DNA from: Leucobacter sp. Ag1
GTDB taxonomy: Bacteria > Actinomycetota > Actinomycetes > Actinomycetales > Microbacteriaceae
Assembly: GCF_000980875.1 (NCBI RefSeq)
Contig: NZ_LAYO01000105.1
Span: 1-64,000 of the forward strand
DNA length: 64,000 nucleotides
Direction: 5' to 3'
Part shown: in pieces, positions 42,084-52,322 of the stretch
Layout: every line of letters starts with the position of its first letter
Position numbering within the stretch: the first letter of the stretch is position 1
The notes under the pieces: generated by a model
The model's input: only the letters and a program-made list of their open reading frames with translations
The model's database searches: none
What the model was told of the DNA's origin: nothing
Made by a program: the position numbers and the translations under genes

Positions 42084-45000
42084 ATGAGATCTCGGTGGCG
42101 TTTCCGTGACGCGGCCAGGCCCGTGCGCGCGCTCGTCGCGGCGGGAGCCGCGGCGCTCGTTGTGCTCATGGGGGTGACGCTGCCCGCGTCGGCCGCGGGC
42201 AACGACATGTCCGTGGCCATCCGGCCGCTCGACACCCAGGTGAAATCCGGCGAGAACATCTCGTTCGAGGTGCAGTGGGAGTGCGGCAGCACGAACTCGC
42301 CGACCTGCGCGAACGGGCAGATCGTGGTGCCCGTTCCCGACGGCCAGCCCGACGGGGTCTCGCTGAGCGTCGAGAGCTTCACCGCGGTGACGATCGGCGG
42401 CACGAGCTACCCGGTCAGCGTGCAGGGGACCGGCGCGAATCGCAAGATCGTGTGGAGCCTGCCGCCGACCATGACCGGTTCGAACGCGGGCACCGTCACC
42501 TTCATGCTGAAGTCGCAGAACTGGGTGACGGACGACGGTGACGCCCTCGGCGACCTTCACCTCGAGCCTCGGAACGGCCTCGGCCACGTCCGCGCCCGCC
42601 ACGATCACAGCGGAGCTCGGACTGAAGATCCGCAAGACCAAGTCCGCACCCACCGAGGATCCCTACGTCGACGGCGACGTGACCTACCTGATCGAGTCCG
42701 GCTACCCGAGCCAGTTCCCAGCGAGCGGGAGCCACCTTTACTACGGCAACGATTCGTTCTGCAAGGCGCCCGGGCTGTGGGCGATGAAGAACCTCGTGAT
42801 CGTGGATCAGCTGCCCCCGGGCACCGTGTTCAAGAGCGCGACGATGAACGGCGTCTACAACGCCCAGAACCACACGGTCACCTGGAACCTCGGCGACTCG
42901 GCGAAGGTGGATGCGAACGGTGTCGCCTCGTGCGATGCGAGCACCTTCGCGAAGGATCTGCTCGTCACGGTGAACTTCCCCGCGAGCACGTTCACGGACG
43001 CGGCGAACCAGCACCTGCTGCAGACGAACACCGTGTCCGCGACGGCGCAGCCCTGGCTGCGGCCCGGCACCACGCTGTCCGACAGCGCGAAGGCGGAGCA
43101 CTACCTGCGGATCGGCGCCGACGGCAAGTTCACCGTGCAGAAGGGGATCCCCTACGCCGCGTCGAACAGCACCTCGCGGCAGTGGGCCCGGGGCGAGGAC
43201 TCCTCGCAGGGCGACTGGGTGCGCGGCTACCTGCACAGCTTCAGCGTCACCGGAACCGGCAACGCCGTCGGGTCCTGGTCGATGACCGACGTGCTGCCGT
43301 GCGGCTGGACCTCCCTGTCCGATCCGAACGCGACGACCTGTGCGAAGCCGGCGTACCGCGACATCTCATTCGGCGCGAACGGCGCCATGTCGGAACTCAC
43401 GGTGCACTGGATCACCAACCAGGGGCGCACGGGCGTCTGCACGATCCCCGAGGGGTTCACCGCGGGCGACAGCACGGTCCGATTCTGCAACGGCGTCTCG
43501 GCGGGAGATCCGATCCCGATGGGTGCCGGTGAGTGGATCACGAAGTTCTGGCTCGACCAGAACCCGATGAAGGGCGGGACGAAGGGCAAGCTGCTGCTGT
43601 TCGGCAGCATCAGCCGCGACATCCCCATCGACAACTCCGCGGCGGTGGCCGCCGGAACCTACCAGCCGCACTTCCTGACCACCGGCACAGCGCAGCCCAC
43701 TCCGGTGCGCGGCGTGACACCGTCCTCCGAGCACCCGCTGTGGGTCACTGTGGAGAACTGCACCGCCGACAACACGATCACGTGGAACGGCGGCAGCATG
43801 ACCACCAACGGTCGCCTGGTCGATTCGAACCAGGAGGGGCGCTGCGGGTACAACCGCATCGCGCGCGACCCCGTCTCGATCTACTCCGAGAAGCGGGTGT
43901 ACAACCCGAGCACCGCGACCACCGTCGCCCAGAAGCAGGCGCAGGCCAGCGCCCAGCCCGGCGACCGGCTGCGCGTCGAGATCCAGACGCAGCGCTCCTC
44001 GTGGGGCGGAGGCGACGACGCGACCATGCGGGCTGCTCGCTTCACGCCGACCATCACCGACATCCTTCCCGAGAACCTGGTCTACGACCCGAAGGATCCC
44101 GCGAACCCCGTGTACCTGGGGCTGGAGGGCAACCCCGACCGCCCCGCCTCGGCGGTGATCGCGAAGCTCGGGACGCCGCGGGTCACGGTCAGCGAGGTCG
44201 TGATCGGCGGCAAGACGCGCACGAAGATCGTCGTCGACTTCCCGAACGCCGCCGACGGCAGCGGGCTCTTCATCTGGGACCCCGCCACGGGGCGGGAGGA
44301 GAAGCTGACCGTCGGTTTCGACGTCCGCGTCAAGGAGGGCACTCCTGCGGCGACCTACCAGAACTACAGCCTCGTGCAGGCGAAGGAGGCCGCGACCGGC
44401 TATCTCACCTGCTCCTACCCCGGGGCGTACGCCGACCCCAAGGTCTCCGACCCGGTCAAGAGCTGGGGCGACCTGAGCTTCAGCAACGCCGTGCAGGGGC
44501 CAGAGGCCGACACCGGGTGCCGCACGCAGAAGCCCTACACCGTGGTCGAGGGCCCCGGCATGGGATCGCAGAAGCAGGTCAAGGGGGCCTACGACCCGGA
44601 CTACGTGCCGTCGCCCGGGATCGGTTCGACCGATCGCGCGGGCGCCGCGAGCTACCGGATCCCCGTCTCGAACACCGGCAACGTCGACATGCGCGACGTG
44701 GTGGTCTACGACCTCCTGCCCCGCACCGGCGACCACGGCGTGCGCCCCGGCGCGGACGTCCGAGGATCCGCGTTCGACGTGTTCATGACCGGACCGGTGA
44801 CGGGCCTCCCCGCGGGGACCACGGTGCTCTACTCGACCGCGCCGAACCCGTGCCGCGGCGAACTCGCGGGCGCGGGCGGAGGGACGCGGAGCTCGGCGCC
44901 GACCGGCTGCGACGACACCTGGGTCGCCGCAGCGGCGATCGGCACCGACTGGGCGAAGGTCACCGGGATCCGGATCGACTTCGGATCGCTCGTCTGGAAG

Positions 45001-45978
45001 CCGCTCGACGCCTACACCGCGACCTTCCCGGCCCGCGCCGGAAGCGGTGGCGACCTGACCGGTATCGCCTGGAACAATGTGGCGATCGCGGGCAACCGCA
45101 ACTCGAGCGGGATCCCCATGCTGCCGAACGAGGCGCCGAAGGTCGGCCTGCAGCTCGCGCCCGATCTGGCCTGGAACAAGGTCGACGGTCTCGATTCGAG
45201 CAAGCTCCTCGCCGGATCCGAATGGACCCTGACCCCGGTCGTCGTCGCCGGCGCACCCGCGCCTGCGGGCACCTGGCCGAAGACCATCGTCGACTGCGGC
45301 CAGGCGCCCTGCACCGGGCCGGATCAGGATCCCGCGCCGGGCAAGTTCCGCGTCGTCGGGGTGCCGTGGGGCAGCTACGACCTGCGCGAGACGAAGGCCC
45401 CGGCGGGCTACGTGCTCCCCACGGACCCGGTGCGCGTCGTGGTCGGGCCGGGCGGTCTCGACGCCGCCGGCTGGATCTACCGGATCGGCGACGTGAAGAA
45501 CGTGAAGCCGGGCGTCGACGTGAGCTGGGAGAAGGTCGACCCGCAGCACCAGCGGCTGGCGGGATCGGAGTGGGACCTCGTCCCCGTCGACGGGGCGGGC
45601 ACGCCGATCGCCGGCGGCACCGTCGTCCACGTCACCGACTGCGTGCAGCAGAGCGCTGCCGGATGCCTGGGCCCCGATGCCGATCCCGCGGCCGGGAAGT
45701 TCCTGCTCCGCCAGGTCCCGGTGGGCGACTACCACCTGATCGAGACCCGCGCACCGGCCGGATTCGCGAAGCTCACCGCGCCCGTGAAGGTGACCGTCGC
45801 CGGCACCACCGCCGTGGCGGTCGGGCAGATCGAGAACCGACAGATCGACGTGCCCGTGCTCCCGCTGACCGGCGGGATCGGAACCCTCGTGTTCTCGATC
45901 GGCGGAGGCCTGCTCATCGCGGTCACCGCGTTCCTCGTGATCCGCACCACCCGCAGACGGCGCCTCGCCGTCGACTGA
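42084..45978 (+). pseudogene. Large LPLTG pilus adhesin gene interrupted by a single-base frameshift
   Basis: An ATG at 42084 with CGGAGGAAGA opens a signal peptide (MRSRWRFRDAARPVRALVAA, then a hydrophobic core ending SAAG) and runs in frame to about 42536. The natural continuation is one base later, from 42538 (VTPSATFTSSLGTASATS), to 45978. Dropping one G of GG at 42537-42538 joins them into about 1,297 residues. That protein has DUF11/SdrD-like repeats, two SpaA-type domains (RETKAPAGY and IETRAPAGF E-boxes), LPLTG at about 1259, a hydrophobic stretch and a basic tail. It would be the pilus tip or a large adhesin. As written, translation ends at 43532 in meaningless sequence. Confidence 0.82.
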
Positions 45979-46054
45979 CCACCCAGATCTCTTCTCCGCG
46001 AGGAGGAGAACCGGACGCCGATTCTCGGCACACCCATGAAAAGAAAGGCATTCC

Positions 46055-47611
46055 ATGTCTGAGCACACCGCATCGCGCGCCCTGTCGCGCGGTCTGGCCG
46101 CGACCGCGGCGCTCGCCGTCGGCGCCGCCGGCCTGTTCGTCGGAGGAACCGCGGCCTTCGCCGACAACATCGACACGGCGAAGACCGGTTCGATCATCGT
46201 CCACAAGTTCGAGAACCCCGGGAACGGGACGATGAACCCCGACGGCACGGGCTCCGCCCCGAAGACGAAGCCCATCGCGGGCGTCGGCTTCGAGGTCTGC
46301 CACGTCGACGGCATCGACCTCACCGCGGCCGGGAACACCGGCTGGAATCAGGTCAAGGCCGTGTCGAACGCGCAGCTGCTGGCCGCGCAGAGCGGCACCC
46401 AGCTCGCGAGCTACACGCTGTCGAACTGCACCGCGCTGCCCGACACCGACGCCGCGGGCGTCGCGAGTTCCGGCCGCCTGGCACTCGGCGCCTACCTGGT
46501 GCGCGAGGTCAAGGCACCGGCGAACGCCGCGAAGAAGGCCGATCCGTTCATCGTCACCGTGCCGACCCCGTCGGTCAACTCGGGCACCGGCACGGGCGCC
46601 TGGGTCTACGACGTCAACGTGTACCCCAAGAACACCGTGGGCAATCCGCCCGTCAAGCGCATCGACGGCCAGGCGCCCAGCAGCGCCGCCGTCGGCTCTG
46701 ACGTGCAGTTCTCGGTCGAGCAGATCGTGCCCGGCATCGCCGCGGGCGAGACCTACCAGAAGTTCACCCTGTCCGACACGCTCGACGGCCGGCTGAGCCC
46801 GAAGGTCGGCACCGTCAAGGTGCTCGTCGACGGCGTCGCGCTCGCCGCCGCGGACTTCACGACCACCGGATCCGCGGGGCAGACCGTCAAGGTGCAGCTC
46901 ACCGCGTCGGGTCTCGCGAAGCTCTCCGCCGGGGCGAAGGTGCGCTTCGAGTTCGCCGCGACCATCACCTCGGTCGGTGACGGCAAGATCGAGAACACCG
47001 CGTTCGTCAACGTGAACGACATGGACTACACGCCCGCGAAGCCGGGCGAGCCCGGCGGTCCGGACCCCGAGAACCCCACCAACACGGTCAAGACCCGCTG
47101 GGGCCAGGCGCAGATCACCAAGGTCGATCCCTCGAAGAAGGGGCTGACCGGCGCGGAGTTCGAGGTGCGCATGGGCGACACCGCCGAGTGCACTGCCGAC
47201 ACCGTGTTCGCGGACGTGAAGGATCCCGCCGACACGAGCAAGAAGCTGGTGATTTCCTCCGGCGCGAACGGCGTCGTGAACATCCCCGGCCTGTGGGTCG
47301 GCAGCGATTCGGTGAACGACAAGGGTGAGGAGACCATCGGGCTCGCCACGCGCTGCTACCAGCTCGTCGAGGTGAAGGCTCCCGCCGGCTTCGTGCTGCC
47401 CACCGGGGCGGACGCGCTCACGAACGTGGTCGTGAAGCCGGGCACCACCGCGAACGCCGCGATCGACATCGAGAACAAGCAGCAGGAGGTTCCCGAGCTG
47501 CCCCTCACGGGTGCGGCCGGCCAGGTCCTCATGATCGCGGGCGGGCTCGCGCTCGTCGCGGTCGCCGCGGGCACCGTGCTGATCTCGCGCCGCAAGCAGC
47601 AGCGGGCCTAG
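46055..47611 (+). CDS. Isopeptide-forming major pilin (SpaA-type), LPLTG-anchored
   Basis: The 518-residue protein has a signal peptide (to about residue 36, TAAFA-DN) and a pilin motif WVYDVNVYPKN with Lys192 as the polymerisation lysine. It also has the E-boxes YLVREVKAPA and YQLVEVKAPAGF, a central Cna-B/isopeptide domain (KRIDGQAPSSAAVGSDVQFS), LPLTG (482-486), a hydrophobic segment and RRKQQRA. It is the backbone subunit of a covalent sortase-built pilus. AGAAAGGCATTCC precedes the ATG. It lies between the adhesin and sortase genes. Confidence 0.93.
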   Translation: MSEHTASRALSRGLAATAALAVGAAGLFVGGTAAFADNIDTAKTGSIIVHKFENPGNGTMNPDGTGSAPKTKPIAGVGFEVCHVDGIDLTAAGNTGWNQVKAVSNAQLLAAQSGTQLASYTLSNCTALPDTDAAGVASSGRLALGAYLVREVKAPANAAKKADPFIVTVPTPSVNSGTGTGAWVYDVNVYPKNTVGNPPVKRIDGQAPSSAAVGSDVQFSVEQIVPGIAAGETYQKFTLSDTLDGRLSPKVGTVKVLVDGVALAAADFTTTGSAGQTVKVQLTASGLAKLSAGAKVRFEFAATITSVGDGKIENTAFVNVNDMDYTPAKPGEPGGPDPENPTNTVKTRWGQAQITKVDPSKKGLTGAEFEVRMGDTAECTADTVFADVKDPADTSKKLVISSGANGVVNIPGLWVGSDSVNDKGEETIGLATRCYQLVEVKAPAGFVLPTGADALTNVVVKPGTTANAAIDIENKQQEVPELPLTGAAGQVLMIAGGLALVAVAAGTVLISRRKQQRA

Positions 47612-47637
47612 CCTCCCGCCTGCCGTACGCGGCTCCC

Positions 47638-47677
47638 GGCCGGTCCGGCGCACCCTCGCGGGAGCGCCGGACCGGCC
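47638..47677 (+). terminator. Hairpin between the pilin and sortase genes
   Basis: Fourteen-bp perfect arms (47638-47651 and 47664-47677) surround a 12-nt loop, 27 bp after the pilin stop and 71 bp before the sortase start. It may act as a partial terminator, giving much pilin and little sortase from one promoter. Confidence 0.6.
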
Positions 47678-47748
47678 GCGGTCGTTCCCGAAACCCCGGG
47701 ACCCGCCCCCAGACCCCGAACCTCCCGAACTGATCGGAGACATCGCGC

Positions 47749-48726
47749 ATGGATCACGAGCTGCACCCGGCCGAGACCGCCGAGGCGCGCCCCGGGCCGT
47801 CCGTCACGCGCCGCGAGCTGCGCGCGCGGCGCGGACGCAGACCGCTCGGCGCAGCCCCCTGGATCACGGCCGCCTGCTGGGTGCTCGGCGTCGCGATCCT
47901 GCTGTACCCGACCGCCGCGGCCTGGATCTCGCAATACAACCAGTCCACGTTGATCGGCTTCTACGACCGGCAGGTCGAGCACGCGTCGCCCGACGGGCGG
48001 ACCCAGATCAAGAACGCACGGGCCTACAACGAGGCGCTGTCGTCCGGGGTCCTGCTGCCGGCGGGCGCGAACGCCCCGGTCGGTGCGGGGGAGTCCCGGG
48101 ACTCCGGCGCGCGGCCGTACCGATCGCAGCTGGTGACCCCGAGCGGCATGATGGCCCGCCTGCGGGTGCCGGCCATCGACCTGGACCTGCCGATCTTCCA
48201 CGGAACCGATGACGACACCCTGCTGCGCGGGCTCGGACACCTGGAGGGCACGTCGCTCCCGGTCGGCGGGTCGAGCACGCGCTCGGTGATCACCGGTCAT
48301 CGGGGGCTCGCCAGCGCTGAGATGTTCACGAATCTGGATCGGGTGAAGACCGGCGACACCTTCACGATCGAGACCTTCGGCGAGGTGCTCACCTACCGTG
48401 TGAAGGACGTCACCGTGGTGGCGCCGGAGGACACCGAGACGCTGCATCAGGTCGCGGGCGAGGACCTCGTCACGCTCATCACCTGCACCCCGCTCGGAGT
48501 GAACTCGCACCGGATCCTCGTCACGGGCGAACGGATCACTCCGACGCCGCCCGCGGACGTCGAGGCGGCGGGCAAGCCCTCCGCGGTGCCGCATTTCCCC
48601 TGGTGGATCCCGGCGATGACCGGTGCGATCCTGCTCGCGGTCGTCTACCTGCGGTGGGCCGGCAGACCGCTCTCGAAATCGCGCGCCGAAACGCGTCACA
48701 TTCGCTCGCGCGAGCGCTCTGAGTAG
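47749..48726 (+). CDS. Class C (pilus) sortase
   Basis: The 325-residue protein has an N-terminal transmembrane helix (WITAACWVLGVAILLYPTAA), the sortase barrel (LRVPAIDLDLPIFHGT), and the catalytic His184 (ITGHRG), Cys246 (TLITC) and Arg255 (VNSHRILVTGER). A second hydrophobic segment near the C-terminus (WIPAMTGAILLAVVYLRW) is typical of class C enzymes. It joins pilin subunits through the YPKN lysine and the LPLTG threonine and probably attaches the fibre to the wall. I do not see the usual DPF/DPW lid motif. Confidence 0.93.
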   Translation: MDHELHPAETAEARPGPSVTRRELRARRGRRPLGAAPWITAACWVLGVAILLYPTAAAWISQYNQSTLIGFYDRQVEHASPDGRTQIKNARAYNEALSSGVLLPAGANAPVGAGESRDSGARPYRSQLVTPSGMMARLRVPAIDLDLPIFHGTDDDTLLRGLGHLEGTSLPVGGSSTRSVITGHRGLASAEMFTNLDRVKTGDTFTIETFGEVLTYRVKDVTVVAPEDTETLHQVAGEDLVTLITCTPLGVNSHRILVTGERITPTPPADVEAAGKPSAVPHFPWWIPAMTGAILLAVVYLRWAGRPLSKSRAETRHIRSRERSE

Positions 48727-48775
48727 TCGGATCGGGACGAGTCCTCGTCCCCCGAACCAGCCCGTCCCGATCCGC

Positions 48776-48812
48776 CCCCGGTGCCCGCCCGCAAGGCGGG
48801 CACCGGGGTTTT
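48776..48812 (+). terminator. Rho-independent terminator of the pilus operon
   Basis: Fourteen-bp arms (48776-48789 and 48795-48808) close a 5-nt loop and are followed by TTTT at 48809-48812. A second GC hairpin (CGGATCGGGACG with CGTCCCGATCCG, about 48728-48774) lies just upstream. Confidence 0.88.
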
Positions 48813-48827
48813 CCGTCTGCGGAGGGG

Positions 48828-49301
48828 CTAGCGGGCGCCCCAGCCGAAGCGGTGGGTGCGGATGCCGTAGTAGGTGAAGGTCTCGGCGCGGGAGACCCCG
48901 GGGGTGGGGCGGATGCGTCGATTGATGAGCTCGAACAGCGCCTCCTGGTCCTCGGCGATGACCTCGACGAGCAGGTCGTAGCGACCCGCGGCCAGCACGA
49001 CGTAGATGACGTTCTCGATCTCGCTCAGCGCCTCGGCGACGACCTCGAGATCGCCGTCGGCGACGACCCCGACCATCGCCATGCTGCGGTATCCGAGCCG
49101 GAGCGGATTCGTGACGCCGACGATCTGCAGGGTGCCGCGTTCCTCGAGCCGCATGACCCGCTTGCGGGCGCCCCCGGCGGTGAGCCCGACGAGCTGCCCG
49201 AGCTCCGCGTACCCGAGTCGGCCGTCCTCCTGCAGCGCGGTCAGCAGGGCGCGATCGATGTCGTCGAGGACGTCCGGGGTGTCGTGCGGTGCGTCGTGCA
49301 T
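48828..49301 (-). CDS. Lrp/AsnC-family transcriptional regulator
   Basis: The 157-residue protein has an N-terminal helix-turn-helix (LDDIDRALLTALQEDGRLGY, LGQLVGLTAGGARKRVMRLEERG) and an AsnC ligand domain (MVGVVADGDLEVVAEALSEI, RYDLLVEVI). These regulators usually respond to an amino acid. It is divergent from the kinase/phospho-lyase fusion gene across 111 bp, which makes that gene its probable target. TGACCAG copies at about 49330 and 49387 may be binding contacts. Confidence 0.9.
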   Translation of the reverse strand: MHDAPHDTPDVLDDIDRALLTALQEDGRLGYAELGQLVGLTAGGARKRVMRLEERGTLQIVGVTNPLRLGYRSMAMVGVVADGDLEVVAEALSEIENVIYVVLAAGRYDLLVEVIAEDQEALFELINRRIRPTPGVSRAETFTYYGIRTHRFGWGAR

Positions 49302-49412
49302 GGGGCCTCCGTGGAGTCGCGGGCGAACACTGACCAGTGTATCGAGGATGAAAAGTTACTGGTACGCTCTGTTTGGTAATGAAAAATGACCAGACTGGAT
49401 GGAGTGGGATCG

Positions 49413-52322
49413 ATGGGTGATGCGTTGCGTGAAGACTGGCTGCTCCGGCGCCCGGAACCGGACCTCGCAGAGGTCGCCCGCATCGCGGAGGCCGAATTCG
49501 GTGCGACGGGTACGCTCGGCGAACTGGGCAGCCAGCAGGACCGCAACTTCCTGATCGGCGATCCGGCGGGCGACGCGAGCATCCTGCTGAAGGTCGTCCA
49601 CCCCACGGTGACCGAGGCCGAGGTCTCGCTCCAGGTCCGGGTCTCCGACGCGCTGCGCGAGGCCGGGGTGCGCACTCCGCGGATCCTCACCGCCGCGTCC
49701 GGTCAGCGCTCCCTCGCGATCGCGGACCGCGAGGGCGGCGAGTCCCGCGTCCTCGCCTACGAGACGGTTCGGGGCGTCGCGCTGGCCGAGCGCCACGAGA
49801 TCGACGGGGCCCGCGCCGAGGAGCTCGGATCCCTGGCGGCGCGCGTCGCGAACGCGCTGGCCTCCGTCGATCATCCCGCGGCGCGGCGCAGACACCAGTG
49901 GGAGCTCGGCAACGCGGCAGCGGTGGTCGAGCGGCTCATCGGAGAACTGCCCGAGGAACGAAGGGACGCGTGCCGTCGCGCGGTCGACGAAGCGCTGCAG
50001 CGGCTCGATGCCGTGCGTCCGCTGCTGCGCGCCCAGCTGATCCACGGGGATCTCACGAGCGACAACATCATGCTCGACGCCGCCGGAGCGCTGTGGGTCA
50101 TCGACCTGGGCGACGCCGCCCGCTCCTGGCGCATCGCGGAGCTCGCCGTGCTCGTGGCCGATGTGCTGGGACGCACGGGCAGCCTCGCGACCGCGGCCCG
50201 CGCCGTGAGCGGATTCGCCGCGACGTGCGAGGATCCGCTGACCGACGCGGAGCTCGCCGCGCTCTGGCCCCTCGTCACGCTCCGCGGCGCCGTGCTCGCG
50301 GTGAGCGGATGGAGCCAGATCCGCATCGATCCGGACAACGCGTACGCGCGCGAGCGCCTCGAGCACGAGTGGCGGGTGTTCGAACGCGCCGCCGCGCTCG
50401 ATCCCGACCCGGTCGAGGCGCAGTTGCGGCTGGCCGCAGGACTGACCCACCGGGCCGGCCTGGCCTACCGGGATCTGGTGCCCGGGCTCGACCGCGCGCG
50501 GGTCATCGACCTCGGGATCCGCAGCGAGGCGCTCGACCGCGGGCGCTGGACCGACGCCGGGGTCGAGCAGGAGCTCGCCCGCGCGGCGCTCGGCACCGCG
50601 TCCGTCGCCGTCATGCGCTTCGGAGAGGCCCGCCTGAGCCGGGTCTCGACCGATGTCCGCGAACCCGTCGACACCCGCTCCCGCTGCGTGGAGCTCTGGA
50701 CCCGGCCCGGGGCGACGGTGACCGCTCCGTTCGCCGGGCGCATCGAGACGGGGGCCGGGTTCGCGGAGCTGCGCGCCGACGGCGTGGTGCTGCGCATCGA
50801 GGGGATCGACCCCGCGGTGTCCCCGTCCTCCGGTGAGGTCCGCGCTGGGGCGGAGCTCGGACGCGTCGGAGCGTACGCCCCGGGCCTCGGCCGGCTCGTG
50901 GTCGCGCGCCGCATGCTCGATGCGGCTCCGGCTCCGCTCTTCGCGGGCGCGCTCGACGAGTACGCGCCGGAGGGCGCCGCCGATCCCTCGGCGCTGCTGG
51001 GGCTCGTCGCCGTGCCGGACCCCACCCGCGAGCTGCGCGATGAGCAGCGCCGCCGCGAGCACGCCATGGGCGGGGCCGCGGAGCGGTACTACCTCGACCC
51101 GCCCCGGTTCGAACGCGGCTGGAACACCCTGCTCATCGACACGCGCGGTCGCGCGTACCTCGACCTGGTCAACAACGTGACCGCGATCGGGCACTCGCAC
51201 CCGCGGCTCGCGGACGCGGTCGGTCGGCAGCTGCACCTGCTCAACACGAATTCCCGGTTCCTCTACGAGGCCTACGCGGACTTCGCCGAGAAGCTGCTCG
51301 CGCACGCGCCGGATCCCTCGCTCGACACGGTGATCCCCGTCAACAGCGGTTCCGAGGCGGTCGATCTCGCGATCCGCCTCGCTCAGGCGGCCACCGGCCG
51401 GCGCGACCTCATCGCGGCCCGCGAGGGGTACCACGGCTGGACCATGGCCGCGGACGCCGTCAGCACCTCGGCCTTCGACAACCCGTCGGCGCTCGCCTCC
51501 CGCCCCGAGTGGGTCCACCTCGTGGACGCGCCGAACGACTACCGCGGCCCGCACCGGGGCGCGGGTGCGGGCGCCGCCTATGCCGCGCAGGTGGGCCGGG
51601 TCGCCGCCCGCCTCGGCGACGAGGGCCGGCCGGCCGCGGCATTCATCTGCGAACCGGTGCTCGGCAACGCCGGGGGCGTGATGCCGCCCGAGGGGTACCT
51701 CGCGGCCGCATACGACGCGATCCGGGCGAACGGCGGGCTCGCGATCGCCGACGAGGTGCAGGTCGGCTACGGTCGCCTGGGCGGCGCCTTCTGGGGATCC
51801 GAGCTGCAGGGCGCGGTCCCCGACATCATCGCGGTCGCGAAGGCCGCGGGCAACGCCTACCCGGTGGGAGCGGTGATCGCCCGACGCGAGATCGTCGACG
51901 CGCTGCGCGACGAGGGCATGTTCTTCTCGTCCGCGGCGGGAGCCCCCGCGAGTGCGATCGCCGCGTCCGCGGTGCTCGACGTGATCCGCGACGAGGGGCT
52001 CCAGCGGAACGCGGCGATCGTCGGCGCGCACCTGCGCGCGCGGATCGAGGAACTGGCCGCCCGTCGCAGCCTGATCGGCAGGGTGCACGGCAGCGGGCTC
52101 TACCTCGGCGTCGAGCTGGTGCGCGACCGCGAGACCCTGGAGCCCGCGCAGGAGGAGACCGCTCGCATCTGCGAGCGGCTGCTCGACCACGGGATCATCA
52201 TGCAGGCGACCTCCGAGCGGCAGAACGTGCTCAAGGTGAAGCCGCCCATGACCCTCACGATCGCCGAGGCCGACGTGTTCGTCGCCGCGCTCGACGCCGT
52301 GCTGGGCGAGCTGGAGGGCTAG
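49413..52322 (+). CDS. Three-domain fusion: aminoglycoside/choline-kinase-like kinase, M23-like module, class III PLP enzyme
   Basis: Residues about 20-330 form a kinase of the APH fold with the catalytic loop HGDLTSDNIML (about 210) and the metal motif IDLGD. Residues about 430-515 resemble an M23/biotinyl-like module (PGATVTAPFAGRI) without an HxH motif. Residues about 540-969 are a class III aminotransferase-fold enzyme with the PLP lysine in AVAKAAGNAYP (about 809). Human hydroxylysine kinase and the phospho-lyases for phosphohydroxylysine and phosphoethanolamine match the two ends. A one-protein kinase plus ammonia-releasing phospho-lyase is the best inference. The ATG at 49413 follows GGAG; an ATG at 49386 is an alternative. 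Confidence 0.83.
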   Translation: MGDALREDWLLRRPEPDLAEVARIAEAEFGATGTLGELGSQQDRNFLIGDPAGDASILLKVVHPTVTEAEVSLQVRVSDALREAGVRTPRILTAASGQRSLAIADREGGESRVLAYETVRGVALAERHEIDGARAEELGSLAARVANALASVDHPAARRRHQWELGNAAAVVERLIGELPEERRDACRRAVDEALQRLDAVRPLLRAQLIHGDLTSDNIMLDAAGALWVIDLGDAARSWRIAELAVLVADVLGRTGSLATAARAVSGFAATCEDPLTDAELAALWPLVTLRGAVLAVSGWSQIRIDPDNAYARERLEHEWRVFERAAALDPDPVEAQLRLAAGLTHRAGLAYRDLVPGLDRARVIDLGIRSEALDRGRWTDAGVEQELARAALGTASVAVMRFGEARLSRVSTDVREPVDTRSRCVELWTRPGATVTAPFAGRIETGAGFAELRADGVVLRIEGIDPAVSPSSGEVRAGAELGRVGAYAPGLGRLVVARRMLDAAPAPLFAGALDEYAPEGAADPSALLGLVAVPDPTRELRDEQRRREHAMGGAAERYYLDPPRFERGWNTLLIDTRGRAYLDLVNNVTAIGHSHPRLADAVGRQLHLLNTNSRFLYEAYADFAEKLLAHAPDPSLDTVIPVNSGSEAVDLAIRLAQAATGRRDLIAAREGYHGWTMAADAVSTSAFDNPSALASRPEWVHLVDAPNDYRGPHRGAGAGAAYAAQVGRVAARLGDEGRPAAAFICEPVLGNAGGVMPPEGYLAAAYDAIRANGGLAIADEVQVGYGRLGGAFWGSELQGAVPDIIAVAKAAGNAYPVGAVIARREIVDALRDEGMFFSSAAGAPASAIAASAVLDVIRDEGLQRNAAIVGAHLRARIEELAARRSLIGRVHGSGLYLGVELVRDRETLEPAQEETARICERLLDHGIIMQATSERQNVLKVKPPMTLTIAEADVFVAALDAVLGELEG

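Noticed and set aside
41934-42653. N-terminal extension of the sigma factor on the minus strand.
   Set aside because: It lies over the adhesin promoter and signal-peptide region and lacks any sigma-like sequence; the ATG at 41933 starts the real protein.
42540-43532. Continuation of the adhesin's first frame as a genuine alternative C-terminus.
   Set aside because: The translation is Arg/Pro-rich without domains, while the frame one base later carries pilus-type domains and the LPLTG signal.
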